Assembly: GCA_017999075.1 (NCBI GenBank)
Contig: JAGOBX010000092.1
Location: forward strand, 1 to 9,994
DNA from: Candidatus Babelota bacterium
GTDB taxonomy: Bacteria; JAGOBX01
Reading direction: 5' to 3'
DNA length: 9,994 bases
How positions within the stretch are numbered: position 1 is the stretch's first letter; each line of letters starts with the position of its first letter. The notes beneath the pieces are model-generated. The model was not told where the DNA came from. It made no database searches and saw only the letters and a list, made by a program, of their open reading frames with translations. Made by a program: the position numbers and the translations under genes. Of the stretch, positions 1-5,666 are shown in pieces.

Positions 1-1561
1 TTTCTTGATGATTAGCGTCATACGATCGTTTTAAAAGATAATCAGGAAGTTCAAGCCCTGACATTTTGAACAAGTCTTCAAGCGGCGGCAGAGATTTTGC
101 CAAACCAGACATAAATTGAGCTGTGGAAGTTTTGCCGTCTCCTGAATTCGAAGTTGAATCCCAAACAGTAACTTTATCAATTTTGATATTTTTAATGGCA
201 TCAACCTGAGTTTTTACAAGTTCAGGAAGTTTATCTGCTATCATCATAAGAACTGCATTTTTAGGATCGTTTCCGCCAGCGGCATTAACAAGTTTTTCAA
301 ATCCTTCAGCCTGTTTGCTTAATATTTCAAAAATACCTTTTGCTTCAGCTTCCATTTTAAAGAAAATAGCATCAGCTTCGCCTTTTGCTTTTCTTCTGAT
401 TTGTTCAGCTTCAGCTTCGGCGTCAATTTCAATTTTCTTTTTATTTATTTCGGCAGGAACTACTATATCTGCATTTTTTGAAGCTCGTTCTTTTTCTGCT
501 CTGATAGTTTCAGCTTTACGTTCGGCTTCATACGCTTCAGAAAGGGCTAACGCTGACTGAACTTTTTCAGCAGCAGTGGCGCGTTTATTAGCTTCGGCTT
601 CACGCTCGCGGCGTTCCGCATCAGAATTTGCTATAGTTATTTTTGCAGTATTTTCACCTTCAACTGCAGTAGCGTTTGCTTCTGAGGTTTTAATTCTTGT
701 ATCCATCATTGCATTTGCTTTTGCTATATTTTCGTCGCGTTTTGCCTGAGCCACTCTTATTTCTTTATCGCGTTCTGCTTCAGCTATACCAACGTTTTCT
801 GCACTTTTGGCATTTGCCATGTTTATTTGTCTGTCGCGTTCAGCTTCAGCCATTTTAATATCTTTATCACGATCGGCATTTGCCTTACCGATTTCACCAT
901 CGCGATTTTGTTCTGCCACACTTTTTTTTGCATCATTAATGGCTTTTGCAGCAGCTTCTTTTCCCAGAGCTTCAATATAACCTGATTCATCGCGGATATC
1001 AGTGACATTTACGTTTATGAGTTTTAATCCTATTTTTTTTAATTCGGTTTCAACATTTTTTGAAACATTGGTAAGAAATTTATCGCGGTCAGAATTAATT
1101 TCTTCAATATCCATTGTTGCTATAACAAGACGGAGCTGACCTATTATGATATCTTTTGCAAGTTCCTGAACTTCGTTAAGTTCAAGGCCAAGTAACCGTT
1201 CTGCAGCATTAGTCATAACCCCTGGTTCTGTAGAAACGCCTACTGTAAAACGTGAAGGGACATCAACCCTGATATTTTGTTTACTCAGAGCTTTTGTTAA
1301 ATTTACTTCTATTGACATTGGAGTCAAATCAATGTATTCATATGATTGAATCAAAGGCCATACAAAAGCAGCGCCGCCATGAATACATTTTGCAGAACGG
1401 TTTAATCCGTTATCTTCGCTGCCGATTTTACCGTAAACTACTAGAATTCTGTCTGAAGGGCAGCGTTTAAACCTTTTTATCATCAATACAATTGAACCGA
1501 AAATAATTGCAGCAATAATGCCGACAAGTATTAGAGAAGTTGAAAACGCATCTAAAAACAT
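1..1561 (-). CDS. floT: Flotillin-like SPFH-domain membrane protein, 3' end beyond the window
   Basis: 520 codons are open from the ATG at 1561-1559 to the left edge with no stop, so the extreme C-terminus is missing; bacterial flotillins are about 500-530 residues, so little is lost. Seen: an N-terminal hydrophobic anchor at residues 9-28, then a basic stretch (KRFKR), an SPFH/band-7 domain at about 35-195 (with AAERLLG and the DIRDESGYIEALG segment typical of flotillins), a long Ala/Glu-rich coiled coil at about 200-410, and a C-terminal part with a LVNAAGG / LPELVK / KITV-like pattern (KVTVWDS) found in FloT/YuaG proteins. Family knowledge: flotillins are inner-membrane scaffolds that oligomerise into functional microdomains, and they are usually encoded beside an NfeD protein, as here (43 bp upstream). 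The start is fixed by a strong AGGAGGA ribosome site 6 nt ahead. The symbol is by family resemblance; orthology to FloT rather than YqiK-type proteins is not proven. Confidence 0.93.
   Translation of the reverse strand, partial: MFLDAFSTSLILVGIIAAIIFGSIVLMIKRFKRCPSDRILVVYGKIGSEDNGLNRSAKCIHGGAAFVWPLIQSYEYIDLTPMSIEVNLTKALSKQNIRVDVPSRFTVGVSTEPGVMTNAAERLLGLELNEVQELAKDIIIGQLRLVIATMDIEEINSDRDKFLTNVSKNVETELKKIGLKLINVNVTDIRDESGYIEALGKEAAAKAINDAKKSVAEQNRDGEIGKANADRDKDIKMAEAERDRQINMANAKSAENVGIAEAERDKEIRVAQAKRDENIAKANAMMDTRIKTSEANATAVEGENTAKITIANSDAERREREAEANKRATAAEKVQSALALSEAYEAERKAETIRAEKERASKNADIVVPAEINKKKIEIDAEAEAEQIRRKAKGEADAIFFKMEAEAKGIFEILSKQAEGFEKLVNAAGGNDPKNAVLMMIADKLPELVKTQVDAIKNIKIDKVTVWDSTSNSGDGKTSTAQFMSGLAKSLPPLEDLFKMSGLELPDYLLKRSYDANHQE
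677..907 (-). repeat. Seven 11-residue (33-bp) repeats in the flotillin coiled coil
   Basis: Residues 219-295 of the flotillin divide without gaps into seven units of 11 residues, for example DRDKDIKMAEA, ERDRQINMANA, ERDKEIRVAQA and KRDENIAKANA, with a consensus of x-R-D-x-x-I-x-x-A-x-A. The fourth (KSAENVGIAEA) and seventh (MMDTRIKTSEA) units are the most diverged. An 11-residue period is the hallmark of hendecad coiled coils, which favour straight or slightly right-handed bundles. The DNA is only partly conserved between units, so selection appears to act on the protein pattern. Confidence 0.85.
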
Positions 1562-1567
1562 GATAAA

Positions 1568-1574
1568 TCCTCCT
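1568..1574 (-). promoter_or_regulatory. Ribosome binding site of the flotillin gene
   Basis: On the minus strand AGGAGGA lies 6 nt before the ATG at 1561. It is the best Shine-Dalgarno match in the window and supports strong, independent translation of the flotillin relative to the NfeD gene upstream. Confidence 0.85.
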
Positions 1575-1604
1575 GAAAAATTGGGTTAGTTTTTTGTTTT
1601 AATT

Positions 1605-2189
1605 TTATTTTTTTTTGACTACAACAATATTATTTCCGGCTATTTGATAAACAGAAACTAAAGTGCCGGTTTTAATAAGTTCTTTTTCATCTGTTACAGC
1701 TTCGATTTCGCGGAATGATCCCTGAACGTTAATTTGAATTTTTCCGGTTCCATTTCTTGAAGCAGGTATTTCCAAATAAACCTGACCGTCCAAACCAACA
1801 CAATTTTTTATTTTGAAATTTCCGCTTTCTGCAAGTTTGTTCATCATTACAAAAATTGAAATTACTATACCCAATACAATAATGGATAAAATTGAAGATA
1901 TGGCTAAACCTGCCCAAATAGGCAATCCGAGTTTAACGCAGGTTATGCCTGACCATCCTAGAACTGTAAAAAATATTACAAAATTACGGAATGTGAAGAT
2001 AGGATAAGAATGATCTCCGGCATCAGAAAAGTCATGTCCTGAATCAGTATTTAAATCAGAATCTCTATCTCCGCCGCCGATACCGAAAAAATTTAAAAAT
2101 AGCTGAACTGCAAATAAAACTGTAAACGGAATTGTAAGTCCCCATAATATTTTTTCATATGAAGATGCATTGCCGAGTAATTCGTTCAT
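1605..2189 (-). CDS. NfeD-family membrane protein (flotillin partner, YuaF/YqiJ type)
   Basis: 194 residues. Seen: hydrophobic segments at about 14-36, 66-86 and 91-117, a Gly/Asp-rich acidic loop at 37-60 (GIGGGDRDSD...), and a C-terminal soluble domain at about 126-192 that reads as an OB fold (GLDGQVYLEIPA, GKIQINVQGSFREIEAVTD, LIKTGTLVSVYQIAGNNIVVV). This layout matches the YuaF/YqiJ subgroup that lacks the ClpP-like protease domain of long NfeD proteins, so no protease activity is expected. Family knowledge: these proteins sit in the inner membrane with flotillins and are thought to help organise membrane domains. The adjacent downstream flotillin gene, 43 bp away on the same strand, supports this pairing. 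The start has an AAAGGAT ribosome site 11 nt upstream (2201-2207). Hydrophobic segment limits are by eye. Confidence 0.9.
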   Translation of the reverse strand: MNELLGNASSYEKILWGLTIPFTVLFAVQLFLNFFGIGGGDRDSDLNTDSGHDFSDAGDHSYPIFTFRNFVIFFTVLGWSGITCVKLGLPIWAGLAISSILSIIVLGIVISIFVMMNKLAESGNFKIKNCVGLDGQVYLEIPASRNGTGKIQINVQGSFREIEAVTDEKELIKTGTLVSVYQIAGNNIVVVKKK

Positions 2190-2253
2190 TGTTATATTTT
2201 ATCCTTTCTTTAAAGATTTAAATCAAAATATATAAAATTATCACGAAAACGCA

Positions 2254-2282
2254 ATGTTATAAAATGAATAAATGTTTTTCAA
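2254..2282 (-). promoter_or_regulatory. Candidate promoter for the NfeD-flotillin pair
   Basis: On the minus strand a TTGAAA (2277-2282) and a TAACAT (2254-2259) are separated by 17 nt. The -10 match is only moderate. An alternative in the same spacer is TTGCGT (2249-2254) with TATATT (2227-2232), spacer 16. The spacer is very AT-rich, so chance matches are likely; which one is used, if either, is uncertain. Confidence 0.3.
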
Positions 2283-2285
2283 CTT

Positions 2286-2330
2286 TTGATGAATCTCCTT
2301 GATGAAATTAATTATATTGCTTGATGAAAA
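2286..2330. repeat. Three direct copies of TTGATGAA upstream of the NfeD gene
   Basis: TTGATGAA occurs at 2286-2293, 2299-2306 and 2321-2328, all in the same orientation. The last two share the longer CTTGATGAAA. Start-to-start distances are 13 and 22 bp. They lie in the 155-bp spacer between the amylase stop and the NfeD start, just upstream of the candidate promoter, where activator sites often sit. They could be operator half-sites; the binding protein is unknown. Confidence 0.55.
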
Positions 2331-2344
2331 AAAATCAATTTAAA

Positions 2345-4333
2345 TTAACGGCTGTAAATTTTATAGGATAAACCGTTCAATGTTGCTGCAACAGAATTCG
2401 AAACAACAACGAGTGTGTCTGTTGAATCGAAAATATTAGTTAACAATGTTCCGTCTGTATAATTAAGTTTTAAATTAAGTGGAACATTATTTTTGGTAGA
2501 AGAAGATGTATTGAAAATTATTATTGCTTCGGAATCATTTGAATATCTTGAAAAAGCATAAATTCCGCATGTATCTTCAGATTGTAGTTCGGCAAATAAA
2601 CCGGTTTTAATAAAACTGTATGATGAATCTGAAAATTTGTTATTTACAATTTTTATAAAGTTATAAATGTTGTGTCCGGTATCAAAATTATCTCCTGAAG
2701 AAGGACCGAATTCAAAAAGACCATTCCACATATCTTCTCGGACATAACCATCCCCGTAAGAAACGCTCAGTTTGTATCCGTCAAATCCTTGTTCTGTTCC
2801 ATAGTAAATGCAAGGAATACCGGGATATGAAGCCATAAACAAATATGCAAGTTTTAATTGAGTGTCATATCCTTCAATATTTTGAATATAATTATATTCA
2901 TCTGTTTTTTTTGAGTTAAACCTGTCAAGATCGTGGTTGTCGAAAAAAGTTACGAGTTTATCCTGTGCAGAAGTATCGTAGTAATTAATATTAGCACGGC
3001 GCTGTGTTATTAAATTTGTTGCTCCAAAATTTTTAAATACGTCAATAATAGTTGTTTTCATTGGAAAATAAGTTAATGATTCAAACAGATATTTATCAGG
3101 GTTATTTTTTGTTCCTGTATATTTACCTACTTTTTCGTCATCAGTATCACACCAAACTTCCCCGAAAATAAAAAAATTTGTTTTTCCTATTTTAGAACAT
3201 TCGGATTTTATATAAGGAAGAAAATGTTCCCAAAAAGAAAAATCAACATGTTTTGTGGTATCAATTCTAAAACCATCGCAATCAGTTTTAAGAATCCACC
3301 ACATATAAATATAGGATAATATTTTTTGAACTTCAGGGTGTTCGGTTTTAATATCATCAAGACCGAAAAAATCTCCTTTAACTCCTTCTATAGGATCATC
3401 CCATCCGGAACCGATATTGCCGTAATTATGAAAATAATCAAGGTTTGCAAGATATGAAGGTAAATGTTTTAGTGATTCATCGGAATATTTTAAGGTATAA
3501 CCTTGAGTATAATTCCAATCATACTTGTTTTCATAATTAGATATTAAATCTGCGGAATGATTTACGATAGCGTCAAAAATTACGGATATACCTCGTTTGT
3601 GAGCTTCGCTTACAAGTTCTTTGTATTTTTCAATATTTCCGAAATGAGGATCAATCTCTTTGAAATCCAATATATGATAACCGTGATACGACGGTTTGTT
3701 TTTTAATATTGGAGTAATCCATAATGCCGTGATTCCGAGATTCTGCAAATAATCAAGTTTATCTATAATTCCCTGAATATCTCCTCCATGAATTTTTCCT
3801 TTATCTGCAGGATCGAACATATCGCCTGCATTTAATTGATTTATTGCAGTGTCTCCGTCATTAAACCTGTCTATCATTACAAGATACATTACCTTGTTTC
3901 TCCATTCTGAAGGAGAAACAGAATAAGATGCCGGATTAAATACGTCAATTTTAAAAGAACCTGCGGCAATAGCTGATTTAACTGAATTTCTTACTGTGAA
4001 TTCCACAACAAATTCCCCAGTATCGGTAACGACTGGTGAAATAGTGAATATTTTTTGAGATGAATCATAAGAGACAAATGAAGGAATTGAGTCTATTGAA
4101 ACATTAATGTAATCAGTTCCATTATAATAAATATTAAGGTGGTAATATGAAACATTATTTACAAAAGTATATGTGTCATACAAATTATTGATTTGAATCA
4201 CAGGAAAAGCAGGAGTTTTTTTATAATCGCCGCATCCTGATAATATTATTAAAATTAAACATATGAATATAAGATTAATTTTAAGAACAATCCATTTTTC
4301 AGATAAGATCATATTAAAATGACAGATTGACAT
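2345..4333 (-). CDS. GH13 alpha-amylase-family lipoprotein with N-terminal Ig-like domain
   Basis: 662 residues from the first ATG. Seen: a hydrophobic signal ending in the lipobox LSGC (Cys34), so the mature protein should be lipid-anchored outside the inner membrane. A beta-rich module at about 42-132, resembling cadherin/He_PIG-type Ig folds, precedes the GH13 barrel (about 145-560): IDRFNDGD at 154-161, HGGDIQGIIDKLDYL at 182-196, region I DAIVNH (254-259), region II GFRID with the nucleophile Asp358, region III GEVW with the acid/base Glu392, region IV FFDNHD with Asp468/Asp465. A C-terminal beta domain follows (about 570-662). All catalytic residues are present, so hydrolysis of alpha-1,4-glucans (starch, glycogen, maltodextrin) is expected; exact specificity cannot be read. 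Met8 (4312) is an alternative start giving a more usual signal peptide length; neither Met has a convincing ribosome site. It follows the small membrane ORF by 34 bp. No sugar transporter is adjacent. Confidence 0.93.
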   Translation of the reverse strand: MSICHFNMILSEKWIVLKINLIFICLILIILSGCGDYKKTPAFPVIQINNLYDTYTFVNNVSYYHLNIYYNGTDYINVSIDSIPSFVSYDSSQKIFTISPVVTDTGEFVVEFTVRNSVKSAIAAGSFKIDVFNPASYSVSPSEWRNKVMYLVMIDRFNDGDTAINQLNAGDMFDPADKGKIHGGDIQGIIDKLDYLQNLGITALWITPILKNKPSYHGYHILDFKEIDPHFGNIEKYKELVSEAHKRGISVIFDAIVNHSADLISNYENKYDWNYTQGYTLKYSDESLKHLPSYLANLDYFHNYGNIGSGWDDPIEGVKGDFFGLDDIKTEHPEVQKILSYIYMWWILKTDCDGFRIDTTKHVDFSFWEHFLPYIKSECSKIGKTNFFIFGEVWCDTDDEKVGKYTGTKNNPDKYLFESLTYFPMKTTIIDVFKNFGATNLITQRRANINYYDTSAQDKLVTFFDNHDLDRFNSKKTDEYNYIQNIEGYDTQLKLAYLFMASYPGIPCIYYGTEQGFDGYKLSVSYGDGYVREDMWNGLFEFGPSSGDNFDTGHNIYNFIKIVNNKFSDSSYSFIKTGLFAELQSEDTCGIYAFSRYSNDSEAIIIFNTSSSTKNNVPLNLKLNYTDGTLLTNIFDSTDTLVVVSNSVAATLNGLSYKIYSR

Positions 4334-4367
4334 TGAATATGTTATAAATTTAAGTTAAATATTTTTA

Positions 4368-4475
4368 TTAACCGAACAAAACCGGAACAAATAAGCCGAA
4401 TGATGATAATAAACCTGCAAACAAAATAAAAATAATAACATAAACCACCAGTTCAATTTTTTCCCATTTTTCCAT
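4368..4475 (-). CDS. Small single-span membrane protein, 35 residues, unrecognised
   Basis: An ATG at 4475-4473 opens 35 codons ending in TAA at 4368. The N-terminus is charged (MEKWEKIE) and the remaining 27 residues are almost entirely hydrophobic with several small residues (VVYVIIFILF, AGLLSSFGLF, VPVLFG), so it reads as one transmembrane helix, probably N-in. A GTAGGATTAG ribosome-site-like stretch lies about 12 nt upstream. It sits 88 bp after the htpX stop and 34 bp before the amylase gene, all on the same strand. Ordered charge-then-hydrophobic composition plus the ribosome site argue that it is a real gene, but an ORF this short in AT-rich DNA could arise by chance. I do not recognise the family. 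The start and the fact that it is coding are inference. Confidence 0.55.
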   Translation of the reverse strand: MEKWEKIELVVYVIIFILFAGLLSSFGLFVPVLFG

Positions 4476-4505
4476 AATATATACTAATCCTACAAAAATA
4501 AAAAT

Positions 4506-4530
4506 ATAATATAATATAATATAATATAAT
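4506..4530. repeat. ATAAT pentanucleotide microsatellite (5 units)
   Basis: Five perfect tandem ATAAT units, preceded by one near-unit (AAAAT at 4501-4505). The tract lies 31-55 nt upstream of the small membrane ORF and downstream of the htpX stop. On the minus strand it reads (ATTAT)n and so offers a -10-like TATTAT or TATATT every 5 bp. Confidence 0.9.
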
Positions 4531-4544
4531 ACAAGTAATAACAA
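4516..4544 (-). promoter_or_regulatory. Candidate promoter inside the ATAAT repeat, ahead of the small ORF and amylase
   Basis: TTGTTA (4539-4544) and TATTAT (4516-4521), spacer 17, on the minus strand. The -10 falls inside the repeat tract. If used, it would drive the small ORF and amylase independently of htpX. The match is moderate and the region is extremely AT-rich, so this is tentative. Confidence 0.3.
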
Positions 4545-4563
4545 AATAAATTAAAGGAATATA

Positions 4564-5466
4564 TTATTTTCCTTTTTTTAATAATTCTATTCTTTCATCA
4601 AGAGCAGGATGCGTTGAAAATACGCTGACTTTCGAAGTATTGCTTATTTTTAACGTTGCGATTGATTTATGAGTTGTGTCTATAAGTTCAATTGTATTTT
4701 TTAATGATTGCAAAGCATGAATCATATTTTCTCGGCCTGCATATTTTGCTCCGCCCGAATCGGCTCTGAATTCGCGTTTTCTTGAAAAATAAGCTACTAC
4801 AATACTTCCTAAAATACTGAATATTATATCAAATGCTATAACACATATAAAATGTATAAGGGGAGACGGCTGAGAACTTTCATCGCTATCTCTTTTACTT
4901 AATGCCATTGAAGCAGCCCAAGCCGCTATCCGAGATAAGAAAATTACAAAAGTGTTTACAACGCCTTGAAGTAATGTCATTGTTACCATATCTCCGTTCG
5001 CAATATGGGCTATTTCATGACCGATAACGCCTTTTACAGCCTGGCTGTCAAGGCGATGCAGCAAACCTGTAGATACTGCTACTAACGAATTTGATTTTGA
5101 AGGACCTGTGGCAAAAGCATTGACTTCCTGGCTGTCATAAATTCCGACTTCTGGAACAGCAGGCAATCCTGCGGCTTTAGATAATTCTGATACCATGTTA
5201 TATAAAATATTTTCTTCATAATTTGCTTTTGCTGGTTCTATTATGCGCACGCCCATCATTAGTTTGGCGAAAAATTTACTGAACAACAATGATATGAATG
5301 CTCCGGCAAATCCTACCACAGCTGCATAAATCAATAATGAAGTATAATCAATTCCGTAAGCATTTAAATATCCGCGAACTCCAAGTACGGATAAAGTTAT
5401 TGATATAGTTATCAAAACCAGGATATTAACTATGATAAATAAAAATATTCTTTTAAACATAGACAT
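4564..5466 (-). CDS. htpX: HtpX-type M48B zinc metalloprotease, inner membrane
   Basis: 300 residues, close to E. coli HtpX (293). Seen: two N-terminal membrane segments (about 5-28 and 42-63), the MMGVRIIEPAKA stretch, the EVNAFATGPSKSNSLVAVSTGLL segment (114-136), the zinc site HEIAH (150-154: His150, Glu151, His154), further hydrophobic segments (about 160-185 and 203-227), the third zinc ligand Glu232 in SRKREFRAD, and the C-terminal THPALDERI signature (285-293). Family knowledge: HtpX degrades misfolded or damaged membrane proteins and overlaps in role with FtsH. All catalytic residues are intact. The start at 5466 is chosen over Met3 because AGGTGA lies 6 nt upstream. It is transcribed from a near-consensus promoter in the spacer shared with the divergent apgM-like gene. 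Downstream genes on the same strand include a flotillin pair, which also acts on membrane organisation. Confidence 0.96.
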   Translation of the reverse strand: MSMFKRIFLFIIVNILVLITISITLSVLGVRGYLNAYGIDYTSLLIYAAVVGFAGAFISLLFSKFFAKLMMGVRIIEPAKANYEENILYNMVSELSKAAGLPAVPEVGIYDSQEVNAFATGPSKSNSLVAVSTGLLHRLDSQAVKGVIGHEIAHIANGDMVTMTLLQGVVNTFVIFLSRIAAWAASMALSKRDSDESSQPSPLIHFICVIAFDIIFSILGSIVVAYFSRKREFRADSGGAKYAGRENMIHALQSLKNTIELIDTTHKSIATLKISNTSKVSVFSTHPALDERIELLKKGK

Positions 5467-5472
5467 TGTAAA

Positions 5473-5478
5473 TCACCT
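5473..5478 (-). promoter_or_regulatory. Ribosome binding site of htpX
   Basis: AGGTGA on the minus strand, 6 nt before the ATG at 5466. It decides between Met1 and the in-frame Met3 in favour of Met1. Confidence 0.8.
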
Positions 5479-5505
5479 GAGAATACATAATATATTTTGC
5501 TATTT

Positions 5506-5534
5506 ATTGTAAAAAAAAATATTAAGGTTGTCAA
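5506..5534 (-). promoter_or_regulatory. Sigma70-type promoter of htpX
   Basis: On the minus strand TTGACA (5529-5534, a perfect -35) is followed after 17 nt by TACAAT (5506-5511, one mismatch to the -10 consensus). Transcription should begin near 5499, giving a leader of about 33 nt before the htpX start. A T-rich spacer separates the two boxes. This is the best promoter in the window. Confidence 0.8.
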
Positions 5535-5587
5535 TAGTTTTATTTTTTTAATTCCGGGTATTTTTTTAATTTTATGATACAGAATAC

Positions 5588-5615
5588 TTGACTTAATAAC
5601 TTTTTTTATTAGAAT
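5588..5615 (+). promoter_or_regulatory. Sigma70-type promoter of the apgM-like gene
   Basis: TTGACT (5588-5593) and TAGAAT (5610-5615) with a 16-nt spacer, each one mismatch from consensus. The expected start near 5622 gives a leader of about 45 nt to the ATG at 5667. It diverges from the htpX promoter, with about 53 bp between the two -35 boxes. Confidence 0.65.
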
Positions 5616-5650
5616 ATTTTTATTTTATAACGTTTATTAATTTAAATTGC

Positions 5651-5657
5651 AGGGGTG
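5651..5657 (+). promoter_or_regulatory. Ribosome binding site that sets the apgM-like start
   Basis: AGGGGTG lies 9 nt before the ATG at 5667. The in-frame GTG at 5655 overlaps this site and the TTG at 5658 directly follows it, so neither upstream codon could be served by it. This favours the ATG at 5667. Confidence 0.7.
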
Positions 5658-5666
5658 TTGAAAAAA

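Noticed and set aside
315-560. Ser/Ala-rich plus-strand ORF
   Set aside because: It is antisense to the flotillin coiled coil; its Ser/Ala/Phe composition is the complement of Glu/Ala/Lys codons and it has no ribosome site.
823-1008. Minus-strand 61-residue ORF
   Set aside because: It is the flotillin coiled-coil region read in another frame; the flotillin frame is continuous through it.
2321-2338. TTGAT/ATCAA inverted repeat with an A-run as an amylase terminator
   Set aside because: The stem is only 5 bp and AT-rich, the A-run lies in the loop and no T-run follows on the minus strand, so it would be too weak to terminate.
4501-4535. ATAAT tract as a possible CRISPR or replication-origin repeat
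   Set aside because: Units are 5 bp with no spacers, and no DnaA-box-like sites or replication genes are nearby; it is a simple microsatellite.
5655-5666. GTG at 5655 as start of the apgM-like gene
   Set aside because: It overlaps the AGGGGTG ribosome site that serves ATG 5667, and family members normally begin close to the MKYVVILPDG segment.
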